Counted from the stretch's first letter, positions 44,335 to 53,104 are shown. The stretch: 64,000 bases of DNA from Siccirubricoccus phaeus (GCF_008360935.1 NZ_SRXO01000002.1:248001-312000); one strand, 5' to 3'. Notes: generated by a model from the sequence alone, not told the origin. Made by a program: numbers and translations.

Positions 44335-45063
44335 TCAGCAGCCCAGCTTGTGAGCCAGGTCCTGGAAATCCTTCGCCACCACGCTCCAGGTGCCGCTCGG
44401 CTCCAGATCCGTGGTCTGGTTCGGGCCGTGCTCGGTGGGGCGGGGGACGAAGGCGGTGGCGAGGCCGCATTTCTGCGCCGCCGCCAGGTCGTTGTTGTGC
44501 GCCGCGACCAGGCAGAGCTCGGCCGGGCGGATGCCGAGCACCTCGGCGGTGCGCAGATAGGCTTCGGGCTGCGGCTTGAAGGCCTGCGCCACTTCCGAGC
44601 CGAGGATGCCGTCCCAGGGGATGCCGGCGCGCTTCGCCATGTTCAGCATCAGCGCGATATTGCCGTTGGAGAGCGGCGCGATGATGAATTTCCGCTTCAG
44701 CCGGGTGAGGCCGGCGACGGCTTCCGGCCAGGGGTCGAGCCGATGCCAGGCGCGGTTGAACGCATCCAGCTCCGCCTCGCCGATGGCGGCGGGGCTGAGG
44801 CCGTAATCGGCCAGGACGGCGTCCAGGTTTTCCCGGTGGAGCACGTCCAGCCGGGTGAAGGGGCGGCGGCCGCTGCGGACCTGCTCCATCGCCGGCTGGT
44901 AGCGGCGGCGCCAGGCATCGGCGAAGCCGCGCGGGTCGATATCGCCGCGGCCGTGGCGGGCGAGGAACACCGCGGCGTCCCGCGCGATGCCCTCGCGCCA
45001 GTCCACCACCGTACCGAAGACGTCGAAGACGAGCGCCTTCACGCTCTCGAACTGCGCTGCCAT
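44335..45063 (-). CDS. Haloacid dehalogenase type II (HAD superfamily)
   Basis: Encodes 242 residues from ATG 45063 preceded by GGAGGGACACAGCC. The HAD motifs are VFDVFGTVVDWREG near 13 (nucleophile Asp), APLSNGNIALML near 120, FKPQPEAYLRTAEVL near 152 (Lys), and CLVAAHNNDLAAAQKCGL near 176. The AAHxxDL form of the last motif is typical of L-2-haloacid dehalogenases. They hydrolyse 2-haloacids to 2-hydroxyacids. Neighbours that act on small hydroxy/keto acids fit this, but many relatives have no dehalogenase activity. Confidence 0.87.
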   Translation of the reverse strand: MAAQFESVKALVFDVFGTVVDWREGIARDAAVFLARHGRGDIDPRGFADAWRRRYQPAMEQVRSGRRPFTRLDVLHRENLDAVLADYGLSPAAIGEAELDAFNRAWHRLDPWPEAVAGLTRLKRKFIIAPLSNGNIALMLNMAKRAGIPWDGILGSEVAQAFKPQPEAYLRTAEVLGIRPAELCLVAAHNNDLAAAQKCGLATAFVPRPTEHGPNQTTDLEPSGTWSVVAKDFQDLAHKLGC

Positions 45064-45114
45064 GGCTGTGTCCCTCCTGTGTTCGCTCCTGCAGCCCTGG
45101 AGCGGCCTTGCTCC

Positions 45115-45389
45115 TTGGCTGAAGGCGCATTCATGCGCCTTCGACACGGTCGAAGGCGACCCATTGCGAGGGCCATGAGGCTGTTTTCGAGCCAAGGACG
45201 AAGCCGCGCGTCGTGGGAATAGCGCGGCTCCGGCGTGACGAACGGTGCCGCTGCGCGGCATCCTCGACTTGAAAACAGCCTCATGGCCGGGCTTGAGGTG
45301 CGCTCGGCGCGCCGGAGGCGCGCCTCCGGCGCGCCGTCGAGCGCGCACGAGGCGCCGGACGCGACGGCGCCCTGGGCGCCTCCGATCCG
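45115..45389. repeat. Long covarying palindrome, copy F2
   Basis: Arms 45172-45188 and 45271-45287 pair perfectly over 17 nt and continue with G:T-type pairs. The flanks carry GAAGGCGC-AT-TCAT-GCGCCTTC (45121-45142) and GCCTTCGACACGGTCGAAGGC (45137-45157) on the left and GGCGCGCC-type hairpins on the right. Compared with 9793-9998 the flanks are inverted while the interior (CAAGGACGAAGCCGCGCG and GCGCGGCAT) keeps the same orientation. It fills the gap between two minus-strand genes. Confidence 0.85.
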
Positions 45390-46250
45390 CTACTCCCGTG
45401 CCCAGCGCTTCTCGAACTCCCACACCTCCGGAAAGCCCATCAGCTCCGTCATGCGCTTGAAGCCGTAGCTCTCGCCGATGGCATTGCTGTCGCCTTCCGC
45501 CTTCAGATGGGCATAGGCCTTCTCCAGCGCCGCCGCCGCGGCGAGGAAGCCGATCGCCGGATAGATCGCCATGGCATAGCCGATCTCCGCTAGCCTCGCC
45601 GCCGGCAGGATGGGCGTGCGGCCGCCCTCCACCATATTGGCGAGCAGCGGCTTGTCGATGGCCTGGCCGATCGCCCGCATCTCCGCCTCGCTCTCCGGGC
45701 TTTCGATGAAGATGATGTCGGCGCCCGCTTCGGCATAGAGCTTCCCGCGGCGGATCGCCTCCTCCAGCCCCAGCGTCGTCCGGGCATCGGTCCGCGCGAC
45801 GATGAGGAAATTCGGGTCGCGCCGCGCCTCCGCCGCCACCTGGACCTTCAGCGCCATCTCCTCCGCCGGGATGACGCGGCGGCCGGGCGTGTGGCCGCAT
45901 TTCTTCGGCATCTCCTGGTCCTCGAGCTGGATGCCGGAGACGCCCGCCGCCTCATAGCCCATGACGGTGTGGCGGACGTTCAGCAGGCCGCCATAGCCGG
46001 TATCCGCATCCGCGATCACCGGCGTCGCCACGCCGCGCGCCATCTGGCCGACGCGCGAGACCATGTCCGTATAGGTGGCGATGCCGGCATCGGCGACGCC
46101 GAGATGCGAGGCGACGGTGCCGAAGCCGGTGACGTAGAGGCATTGGAACCCCAGCCCATCCGCCACCCTGGCGCTGATCATGTCGAAGATGCCGGGCGCC
46201 ACGACGAAGCGCTTCGCGGCGAAGGCGGCCTTCAGCGCGGGGTTGGCCAT
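45390..46250 (-). CDS. Isocitrate lyase/PEP mutase family protein
   Basis: Encodes 286 residues from ATG 46250. The TIM-barrel shows VAPGIFDMISARVADGLGF near 18, PVIADADTGYGGLLNVRHTV near 77 with the Mg-binding Asp pair, LEDQEMPKKCGHTPGRRVIP near 111 including the lyase KKCGH loop, and FIESPESEAEM near 180. The KKCGH loop points to a C-C lyase (methylisocitrate- or dimethylmalate-type) rather than a phosphonomutase. It would cleave a substituted malate/isocitrate to pyruvate or glyoxylate plus an acid. It lies 13 bp after a frameshifted Bug receptor gene. Confidence 0.88.
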   Translation of the reverse strand: MANPALKAAFAAKRFVVAPGIFDMISARVADGLGFQCLYVTGFGTVASHLGVADAGIATYTDMVSRVGQMARGVATPVIADADTGYGGLLNVRHTVMGYEAAGVSGIQLEDQEMPKKCGHTPGRRVIPAEEMALKVQVAAEARRDPNFLIVARTDARTTLGLEEAIRRGKLYAEAGADIIFIESPESEAEMRAIGQAIDKPLLANMVEGGRTPILPAARLAEIGYAMAIYPAIGFLAAAAALEKAYAHLKAEGDSNAIGESYGFKRMTELMGFPEVWEFEKRWARE

Positions 46251-46263
46251 GCGCGTCTCCTGC

Positions 46264-47225
46264 TCATTGCTGCTTCTGGATATGGCCGGCGGCGGCTGCC
46301 GCGGCCCAGAGCCGGTCCTCCCGCTCCGCCGCCGCCTGCAGCGCGGTGCCGGGGCCGAGGGCGGGCTCGATGCCCATGGCGGCGAAGCGCTGGCGCAGCG
46401 TCGCATCCTCGAAGGCGCGGGCGAGGGCCTGGTGCAGCCGCTCCACCACCGGCGCCGGCAGGCCGGACGGGCCGTAGAGGCCGACCCAGCCGGGAAGGTC
46501 GAATTCCGGGATGCCCTGCTCCTGCACCGTCGGCGTCTCGGGGAAGAAGGGGGTACGGGTGGCGGTGGAGACCGCGAGCAGCCGGACGCGCCCGCGCCCG
46601 GTCTGCATATGCGGCATGGCGCTGGCGGTGCTGGTCCAGCCCACCGGCAGATGGCCGGCGACGACGTCGTTCATCAACTGCCCGCCGGAGCGGTACTGCA
46701 CATCCGGCATCTCCACCTGGGCGCGCCGCGCCAGCTCCTGCCCGATGAAGGAGGAGAGGCTTTCCGTGCTGCCGGTGCCGATGCGCCCCGGCTGCGCCCG
46801 GGCGCGCGCCAGCAGCGCGGGCAGATCGGCAAAGGGCTGGGCGGTGCCGGCGGCGAGCACCATGGTGTTGCGCGTCAGCAGCGCGACCGGAGTGAAATCC
46901 TTCAGCGGGTCGTAGGGCAGGGCGGGCAGGAAGTAGCGGTTGGCGACATGGGTGGAGACGACGGCCATCAGCGTATGGCCGTCCGGCTCCGCCCGCGCCA
47001 CCAGCTCGGCCCGATCACGCCGGCGCCGCCGGCGCGGTTCTCCACCACCACCGGCTGGGGCAGGGCAGGGCGTAGCGCTTCGGCCAGGGCGCGGGCCAGC
47101 AGATCCGTGCCGCCGCCGGTGGCATAGGGCACCAGCAGGCGGATCGGCCGGCTGGGCCAGGCCTGCGCGAAGGCGGGCCGCGCCAGAAGGGGCAGGGCCA
47201 GCAGGGCGCGGCGCCCGAAGGACAT
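46264..47225 (-). pseudogene. Bug-family receptor gene with a -1 frameshift
   Basis: The 5' part (from ATG 47225) reads [20 protein letters not shown] as a signal, then [20 protein letters not shown] and [14 protein letters not shown]. At the CCC run 47010-47012 the frame is lost. The 3' part continues in another frame as [20 protein letters not shown] and runs to the normal Bug C-terminus at 46264. The span is 962 bases; one more base would give an ordinary 320-residue receptor. Either a recent one-base deletion or a sequencing error explains this. It would form one transcript with the isocitrate-lyase-family gene. Confidence 0.85.
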
Positions 47226-47330
47226 GGTTGTTCTCTCCCGTTCGGGGCCGAGTATCCGGCGCTGCGCCGGGGATGCAAGGGGCGGGGTTTCCATGCCAGG
47301 ATGCGCCGCATCAGGAGAGGAGGAGCGAAC

Positions 47331-47732
47331 ATGCCCGATGCCAGCGGCAAGCCGATGCCGGCGAGCGCCGTCGCCGAGATCGAGCAGGTGATCCAGACCT
47401 ATTTCGACGGGTTGTACGAGGGCGATGCGGACAAGCTCGCCGCCGCCTTCCATCCTTGCAGCCATCTCTACTGGGCGAAGGATGGCGGCGTCGGCGACAT
47501 GCCGCGGGAGGAATGGCTGGCCATGGTGCGCAGCCGTCCCTCCGCCAAATCCAAGGGGCTGGCGCGGGATGACCGGATCCTGATGCTGGACATCAGCGGG
47601 CCGGAGACCGCCTTCGTGAAGGTCGCCTGCCAGATCCCGCCCCGCTACTTCACCGACTACCTGGTGCTGAACCGCACCGAGGCGGGGTGGAAGGTGGTCA
47701 GCAAGGTATATCGGTTCGAGACGCGGGATTGA
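47331..47732 (+). CDS. NTF2-like / putative lumazine-binding family protein
   Basis: Encodes 133 residues from ATG 47331 preceded by AGGAGAGGAGGAGCGAAC; ATG 47301 lacks such a site. The NTF2-like fold is seen in [20 protein letters not shown] near 18, then [10 protein letters not shown] and the C-terminal [20 protein letters not shown]. Proteins of this group (Lumazine_bd_2/SnoaL-like) bind or transform small molecules, but most are uncharacterised. It is divergent from the Bug pseudogene. Confidence 0.8.
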   Translation: MPDASGKPMPASAVAEIEQVIQTYFDGLYEGDADKLAAAFHPCSHLYWAKDGGVGDMPREEWLAMVRSRPSAKSKGLARDDRILMLDISGPETAFVKVACQIPPRYFTDYLVLNRTEAGWKVVSKVYRFETRD

Positions 47733-47766
47733 GGAAGGGCTCTGCCCTTCCTCAAACTCCGTCCCG

Positions 47767-47891
47767 CCAAGGGCCGAAAGGCCCTTGGAACCCGTGAGTT
47801 TGGCGTCCCGACGACCGTCGCGGCCGAAATTCATGGTTTCCAAAGGCCCTTCGGCCTTTGGTGGGGGGTCGAGGGGGGCAAAGCCCCCCTC
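47767..47891. terminator. Cluster of three hairpins between convergent genes
   Basis: CCAAGGGCC-GAAA-GGCCCTTGG (47767-47788), CCAAAGGCC-CTTC-GGCCTTTGG (47840-47861) and GAGGGGGGC-AAA-GCCCCCCTC (47871-47891) are perfect 9-bp stems. The middle one with its GGTTT leader is identical to 31124-31150. They lie between the NTF2-like gene and the convergent Ldh-family gene. Confidence 0.7.
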
Positions 47892-47895
47892 GGTC

Positions 47896-49011
47896 TCAGG
47901 CGTTGGGCCTGAGCAGATAAGGCGCGCCGCTCCGCTCGCAGATCCCCCGGATCAGCGCATCCAGGCTGTCCGGCACCGGCACGCCCAGGCGGAGCCGTTC
48001 CTCCCGCATCCGGTCTTCCGGCTCCCCGGCCACCAGCACCGGCTCCGCCGGGTCGGCGGGCGGCGTGGCGTGCAGGATGTCGATGACGTCGTCCAGATCG
48101 CTCTCGAACTCGCCCTCGGCGCGGAAGGCGCGCGGGTCCAGCGCCAGGAAGAAATGGCCGATATTGTGCGGCAGGCTGGGGTCCGGGTTGCGGTTGCGGA
48201 TGGGCGAGAAGCTGGCGCCCACCAGCGCGCCGCCCAGGATGTGCACCATCATCGCCAGCCCGTAGCCCTTGGCGCTGCCGCGCTCCTCCACCCCGCCCAG
48301 GGGCGTGATGCCGCCTTCCTTGCGCTGGAAGACGAAGGCGTTGCCCTCATGCGGGTCGGTCACGCCCTGCCCCTTGCCGTCCAGCACCCAGCCTTCCGGC
48401 AGCGGGGCGTCGTTCAGGTGGTGCACCTTCACCTTGCCGGCGGCGACGGTGGTGGTGGCCATGTCCAGCACGAACGGGTTGTTGCGCTTCGCCGGCGCGG
48501 CGAAGGCCAGCGGGTTGGTGCCGAGCACCGGCATGGCGCCGCGCGTCGGCACCATGGTGACGCCGCGGGTCGAACTCGTGACCATGCCGATGACGCCGCG
48601 CGCGGCGGCGATGCGGGCATAGGCGCCGGCGGCGCCGAAATGGTGGCTGTTCACCACCCCGACCACGCCGATGCCCTGCGCCAGCGCCTTGTCCACCGCG
48701 AGGTTCATCGCCATGGCGGCCACCGGATGGCCGAGGCCGTCCCCGGCATCCAGCAGGGCGGTGGGGCCGGTGTCCCGCACCAGGCGCGGCAGGGCGGCGG
48801 GCTTGATGCGGCCCTGCTGCACGCCTTCCTCATAGGTCATCAGCATCGAGAGGCCGTGGCTGTCCACGCCGAGCAGGTCGGTTTCCACCATGATCTGCGC
48901 GGTGGTCTTCGCCTGTTCCTCCGGCATGCCCCAGCGCGTCAGGATGGCGTGGATCTGGGCGTTGATCGCTTCTGCCGGCACGCGCCGCCCGGTGGTGACG
49001 TTCTTTGCCAT
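47896..49011 (-). CDS. Ldh-family NAD(P)-dependent oxidoreductase (malate/ureidoglycolate/sulfolactate type)
   Basis: Encodes 371 residues from ATG 49011. It belongs to the Ldh_2 fold, distinct from classical lactate dehydrogenases: [20 protein letters not shown] near 43, [18 protein letters not shown] near 118, [20 protein letters not shown] near 165, and [19 protein letters not shown] near 247. Such enzymes interconvert 2-hydroxy and 2-oxo acids. The gene is monocistronic or starts a short minus-strand unit. Nearby Bug receptors, an isocitrate-lyase-family enzyme and a dehalogenase all fit small hydroxyacid metabolism. Confidence 0.87.
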   Translation of the reverse strand: MAKNVTTGRRVPAEAINAQIHAILTRWGMPEEQAKTTAQIMVETDLLGVDSHGLSMLMTYEEGVQQGRIKPAALPRLVRDTGPTALLDAGDGLGHPVAAMAMNLAVDKALAQGIGVVGVVNSHHFGAAGAYARIAAARGVIGMVTSSTRGVTMVPTRGAMPVLGTNPLAFAAPAKRNNPFVLDMATTTVAAGKVKVHHLNDAPLPEGWVLDGKGQGVTDPHEGNAFVFQRKEGGITPLGGVEERGSAKGYGLAMMVHILGGALVGASFSPIRNRNPDPSLPHNIGHFFLALDPRAFRAEGEFESDLDDVIDILHATPPADPAEPVLVAGEPEDRMREERLRLGVPVPDSLDALIRGICERSGAPYLLRPNA

Positions 49012-49075
49012 GGTTCTGGCCTTCCCTTTCTGCACGCGCCCCGGGCGCATGGCTGCAACCTGCCCCCACTGTTGC

Positions 49076-49212
49076 CCCGGCGCGGCTTTGCCGCGACGGG
49101 CCGTGCGAGGTGTGTTCATCCGGGCCGAAGGGGCCCGAGGCGGCGCGCAGCGCCCGCCTGGGCCGCGTAGGACAGGGCCCCCGCGAAGGCGCGAAGCGAC
49201 TTCGTGGGGAAA
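49076..49212. repeat. CCGCGGCTTTGCCGCGG element, copy D3
   Basis: CCCCGGCGCGGCTTTGCCGCG, GGCCGTGCGAGG, GGGCCCCCGCGAAGGC and GACTTCGTGGGGA mark the element. It ends two bases before the stop codon of the minus-strand Bug receptor, as D5 does next to the gene at 63812. Confidence 0.7.
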
Positions 49213-50193
49213 TCAGTCCACGCTCGCGCCGGAAGCCCGCACGATCGGCACCCAGCGCTCGATCTCGCTGGCGATGAAGGCGCGGGTGCGCTCCGGCGTC
49301 ATCCCCTCCGGGATCGTATTGCCCAATTGCAGCAGCCGCTCCCCCACTGCGGGTGCGCGCAGCGCCTCGGCGATCTGCTCATAGAGGAATTGCCGGATCA
49401 CCATCGGCGTCCCCAAGGTCGTGCTCCAGGGCGTCCAGGTGGTGGCGATGTATTCCGGCAGGCCGGTCTCCGCGCTGGTCGGCACGTCGGGCGCCAAGGG
49501 CGAACGCTCCGGCGTGGCGATGACGATGCCGCGCACCGCGCCGCTGCGGAAATGCTCGGCGAGGAAGGAGATGGTGTCGGCCTGGAATTGGGTGCGTCCG
49601 GCCACAAGATCGGTGAAGGCCGCGGCCGAGCCGCGATAGGGGATGTGCTGCGCCTCCACCCCCAGCATCTGCACCAGCATGGCGCCGGCGATATGCCCGG
49701 TGGTGCCGTTGCCGGAGGAGCCGAAGGTATACTTGCCGGGATTGGCCCGCAGCAGCTCCCGGAACTCCGCCAGGGTCCGCACGCCGAGCGAGGGATGCAC
49801 CGCGACCGCGACCGCCGAATGGCTGCTGATGGTGATGTGGTCCACCCCGGTCAGCGGATGCACCTTCAGCCGGTTGCCGTACAGCCCGACATTCAGCGTG
49901 TGGGAACCGAGCGCGCCGACCAGCAGGGTGTAGCCATCGGGCGGCGTCGCCGCCACGGTCTCGAAGGCCACGGTCCCGCCGCCGGAGGGGCGGTTCTCCA
50001 CCAGGAATTGCTGGCCGGTCTGCTGCGAGAGCTGCTGCGCCACGATCCGGGCGTTGATGTCCGCATTGCCGCCCGGCGCCAGCGCGACGACGATGCGCAC
50101 CGGCCGGTTCGGGTAATCCGTCCCCGGCGCCCTGGGCTGCGCCACCGCGGCGCCAGCCAGCAGCGCCAGCACCGCGGCGATGATGTGCCTCAT
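49213..50193 (-). CDS. Bug-family tripartite tricarboxylate transporter substrate receptor
   Basis: Encodes 326 residues from ATG 50193, overlapping the upstream FAH-family stop as ATGA. The signal peptide is MRHIIAAVLALLAGAAVAQ. The mature part has YPNRPVRIVVALAPGGNADI, LVENRPSGGGTVAFETVA near 64, HIPYRGSAAAFTDLVAG near 190 and TPWSTTLGTPMVIRQF near 255. Coupling to an FAH-family hydrolase and a TauD-like dioxygenase suggests that it captures the compound those enzymes process. Confidence 0.92.
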   Translation of the reverse strand: MRHIIAAVLALLAGAAVAQPRAPGTDYPNRPVRIVVALAPGGNADINARIVAQQLSQQTGQQFLVENRPSGGGTVAFETVAATPPDGYTLLVGALGSHTLNVGLYGNRLKVHPLTGVDHITISSHSAVAVAVHPSLGVRTLAEFRELLRANPGKYTFGSSGNGTTGHIAGAMLVQMLGVEAQHIPYRGSAAAFTDLVAGRTQFQADTISFLAEHFRSGAVRGIVIATPERSPLAPDVPTSAETGLPEYIATTWTPWSTTLGTPMVIRQFLYEQIAEALRAPAVGERLLQLGNTIPEGMTPERTRAFIASEIERWVPIVRASGASVD

Positions 50194-51101
50194 GCCTCCC
50201 CCCCGATCCCATGCTCCAGCACGCCGACGCGGTCCACTTCCAGCCGCAGCTTGTCGCCGGGCTGCAGGTAGCGCGGCGGGGTGCGGAAATGCCCGACGCC
50301 GGCCGGCGTGCCGGTGGCGATCACGTCGCCTGGCTGCAAGGTGACGAAGCGGCTCAGCCAGGCGACCAGCGCGGCGACGCTGAAGATCAGGTCATGCGTG
50401 TTCCCCTCCTGCACCTTCTCCCCGTTCAGGAAGCAGCGCAGGCCGAGCTGCCAGGGCTCGCCGACCTCGTCGGCCGTCGTCAGATACGGCCCTATCGGGC
50501 AGAAGCCGTCCAACCCCTTGCCGAAGCTGGTCATGCCGATCGGGTGGTCGAATTGCAGGGCGCGGTCGGTCAGGTCGTTCAGCACGGTGTAGCCGGCGAT
50601 GGTGTCCAGCGCCGTCCCCTCCGGCACGTTGCGCGCCGGGCGGCCGATGACGACGCCGAGCTCCACCTCCCAATCCGGCTTCAGCGCCGCCTTGGGGATG
50701 GTCACCACGCTGCCCGGCCCGCAGACGGAGGAGGTGGGCTTCAGGAAGATGCGCGGCGCCTCCAGCTTCGGCCCGCCCACCTCCTTGGCATGGTCGGCAT
50801 AGTTCCGCCCGACGCCGAGGATCTTTCCGGGTTGCAGCGGCGCGCAAAGCTTCACCGTGGAGAGCGGCCGGCGCAGCGCGACGCTTTCCGGCCGCGCCGC
50901 GAAGGCGACGGCCCGGGCCGCCGTCACCAGCGCCGCCTCGCCCGCCGCCAGCAGCCCGCGCATATCCTCCGGCAGGCGCTGCGGCGCCTCGCCGGCGGCG
51001 GCGCAGGCCGCTTCCAGCGCCGGCTGCAGCGCCACCACCGCCTCGCCCAGCACGGCGCCGATGCGCGTCGCGCCATCGGCCTCGAAAGTGACGAGCTTCA
51101 T
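50190..51101 (-). CDS. Fumarylacetoacetate hydrolase family protein
   Basis: Encodes 303 residues from ATG 51101, three bases after the dioxygenase stop. The FAH catalytic domain starts near 90 with KILGVGRNYADHAKEVGG. The metal-binding Glu residues lie in DWEVELGVVIGR near 143 and Asp in YTVLNDLTDRALQFD near 168, followed by FGKGLDGFCPIGPYL and GDVIATGTPAGVGHFR. Members hydrolyse or decarboxylate beta-dicarbonyl acids or isomerise ring-cleavage products. It sits in the operon order TauD-like dioxygenase, FAH, Bug receptor. Confidence 0.9.
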   Translation of the reverse strand: MKLVTFEADGATRIGAVLGEAVVALQPALEAACAAAGEAPQRLPEDMRGLLAAGEAALVTAARAVAFAARPESVALRRPLSTVKLCAPLQPGKILGVGRNYADHAKEVGGPKLEAPRIFLKPTSSVCGPGSVVTIPKAALKPDWEVELGVVIGRPARNVPEGTALDTIAGYTVLNDLTDRALQFDHPIGMTSFGKGLDGFCPIGPYLTTADEVGEPWQLGLRCFLNGEKVQEGNTHDLIFSVAALVAWLSRFVTLQPGDVIATGTPAGVGHFRTPPRYLQPGDKLRLEVDRVGVLEHGIGGEA

Positions 51102-51104
51102 CGT

Positions 51105-51986
51105 TCAGGCCGCCATGGCGGCGTAGTCGAGCGTCGCCATGATCTGCACCCGGAGGATATAGCGATGCTCCTTCGGCCCGTAATCGGCGACGGCGTTGTG
51201 CACCGTGCCGATATTGTCCCACATCAGCAGGTCGCCCGGCGCCCAGTCATGGCTGTAGAGGTATTTCTCCTGCGCCTGGTGGCGGAACAGGAATTCCAGC
51301 ACCGCATCGCTCTCGGTGCGGTCCATGCCGGGGATGTACATGGCATAGCCCGGGTTGCAGTAGAGCACGCGGCGGCCGGTGATCGGGTGCACCCGGAAGA
51401 TCGGCTGCTCCACCGGCGGCTTCTTCGCCCGCTGCTCCGGCGTCAGCGCCTTGCGGATGCTGCCGGGACGCTGGCGCATCACATCCCAGAATTTCTCGAA
51501 GTCGTGCACCGCCATGCGGCCTTCCAGCCGCGCCACCAGCTCCGCCGGCAGATCGTCATAGGCGGCGTGCATGTTGCGGAACTGCGTGGCGCCGAGCGGC
51601 TTGCCGTCGCGCAGCGGCACCTGCTTCGCATGCAGCGCATTGGCCAGGGCGATGTCCTCGGAATAGGACATGTCGGTGTGCCAGCCCTGGCCGGCATCGT
51701 TCAGCCCCAGCGGCTTCCCCGCCGCATCCTTCATGTTGGAGAGGATCATCACCTCCGGATGCCCCGGGGCGTGGAACATGTTCGCCACGTTCACTTCCAG
51801 TTCGCCGAAGCGGCTGCCGAAATCGGCGAGGTGCGGCGCTTCCAGATCCTGGCCCGGGAAGCACAGCACCCCGTACTGGCCAAGCGCCCGCAGCACGGTG
51901 CGGTGATCGGCAGGGGAGAGCGGGCGGGCCAGATCGATACCTTCGACCCGGGCGCCGAGCCCGGCATTGTTCGGCGTGATGCGCAT
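51105..51986 (-). CDS. TauD/TfdA family 2-oxoglutarate dioxygenase
   Basis: Encodes 293 residues from ATG 51986. The iron site is HxD in GQGWHTDMSYSED near 101 and the distal His in WDNIGTVHNAVADYG near 260, with Arg in KEHRYILRVQI for 2-oxoglutarate. The N-terminus has LGARVEGIDLARPLSPADHR, typical of TauD/TfdA enzymes that cleave C-S or C-O bonds by hydroxylation of sulfonates, phenoxyacids or similar compounds. It heads the minus-strand operon with FAH and a Bug receptor. The substrate is unknown. Confidence 0.9.
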   Translation of the reverse strand: MRITPNNAGLGARVEGIDLARPLSPADHRTVLRALGQYGVLCFPGQDLEAPHLADFGSRFGELEVNVANMFHAPGHPEVMILSNMKDAAGKPLGLNDAGQGWHTDMSYSEDIALANALHAKQVPLRDGKPLGATQFRNMHAAYDDLPAELVARLEGRMAVHDFEKFWDVMRQRPGSIRKALTPEQRAKKPPVEQPIFRVHPITGRRVLYCNPGYAMYIPGMDRTESDAVLEFLFRHQAQEKYLYSHDWAPGDLLMWDNIGTVHNAVADYGPKEHRYILRVQIMATLDYAAMAA

Positions 51987-52011
51987 GGACGGGGACCTCC
52001 GCGCGCAAAAT

Positions 52012-52028
52012 CGGTCGGGCGACCGGTC
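52012..52028. promoter_or_regulatory. Palindromes in a divergent promoter region
   Basis: CGGTCG-GG-CGACCG (52012-52025) overlaps GACCGGTC (52021-52028), 26 bp upstream of the dioxygenase start and about 90 bp before the divergent Bug receptor start. The overlap of two perfect palindromes suggests a regulator site controlling both directions. Confidence 0.45.
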
Positions 52029-52116
52029 AGGTCAAGCTTGCGCCTGGCACGCCGGCGGCGGAGCATGGCCGGAACGGGCGGCGGCCGAAGCCTCGCCCAT
52101 CACGGGAGGAAACCTC

Positions 52117-53100
52117 ATGCGCATCGCCCGCCGGGCACTGGCCGCCCTGGCGCTCGCCGCCCCGGCCAGCCTCATCGCCCGCGGCCCGGCCCGGGCCCAG
52201 GGCGAATATCCCAATCGCAGTGTCCGTCTCGTCGTCGGCTACCCGCCGGGGGGCAGCACCGATCTGGTGGCAAGGCTGCTGGCGGAACGCCTGGCGAAGC
52301 GCTGGGGCCAGCCGGTGGTGGTGGAGAACCGCGCCGGCGCCAGCGGCGCCCTTGGCGCGGACCAGGTGGCCAAGGCGGCGCCGGACGGCCATACCCTGCT
52401 GCTCGGCGCCTCGGCCGAAATGGCCATCCTGCAGGCCACCATGCGCAACCTCCCGGTGGATGTGGCGAAGGAATTGACGGGCATCACCTGGCTGACCCTG
52501 CAGCCCTTCCTGGTGCTGGCCCATGCCGGCCTGCCGGTGGAAAGCCTGGCGGATGTCGTCGCCTATGCCCGCACCCGCCCGGGCGCGCTAAATTACGGCA
52601 GCTTCGGCAACGGCACCTCCACCCATCTGGTCGGCGAGATGCTGCGGCTCGGCGCCGGCATCGACCTGACGCATGTGCCCTATCGCGGCAGCGGGCCGCT
52701 GATGGTCGATCTCATCGCCGGCCAGGTGCAGCTTTCCTTCGACACCATCCCCTCCTCCCTGCCGCATCTCCGGGAGAAGCGGCTGAAGGCGCTGGCCCTC
52801 TGCCATGACCAGCGCCTGCCCAGCGTGGCCGGCGTGCCGACGGTGGCGGAGGCGGGCTTCCCCTACCTCACCGGCGCCACCTGGGCGGTGCTGGCCGGCC
52901 CGGCGCGGCTGCCGGAGCCGATCCAGGCGAAGCTCGCCGCCGATGCCAGGGCGGTGATGGCGGAGGGGCTCGGCACCCTGCTGCATGATCGCGGGCTGGA
53001 GCCGATGGCGGCCTCGCGGGAGGACACCACCGCCTTCCTCGCCGCCGAGCGGCAGAAATGGGCGGCCATCGCCGCCAGGGCGGAGGTGCGCATAGAATAG
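52117..53100 (+). CDS. Bug-family tripartite tricarboxylate transporter substrate receptor
   Basis: Encodes 327 residues from ATG 52117 after CACGGGAGGAAACCTC. The signal MRIARRALAALALAAPASL is Sec- or Tat-like, ending near ARAQ. The Bug fold shows [39 protein letters not shown] near 70, HVPYRGSGPLMVDLIAGQ near 190 and ATWAVLAGPARLPEPI near 250. It is the fourth receptor of this family in 11 kb and is cotranscribed with a DadA-like oxidase, which starts 4 bp after its stop. Confidence 0.92.
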   Translation: MRIARRALAALALAAPASLIARGPARAQGEYPNRSVRLVVGYPPGGSTDLVARLLAERLAKRWGQPVVVENRAGASGALGADQVAKAAPDGHTLLLGASAEMAILQATMRNLPVDVAKELTGITWLTLQPFLVLAHAGLPVESLADVVAYARTRPGALNYGSFGNGTSTHLVGEMLRLGAGIDLTHVPYRGSGPLMVDLIAGQVQLSFDTIPSSLPHLREKRLKALALCHDQRLPSVAGVPTVAEAGFPYLTGATWAVLAGPARLPEPIQAKLAADARAVMAEGLGTLLHDRGLEPMAASREDTTAFLAAERQKWAAIAARAEVRIE

Positions 53101-53104
53101 CGGC

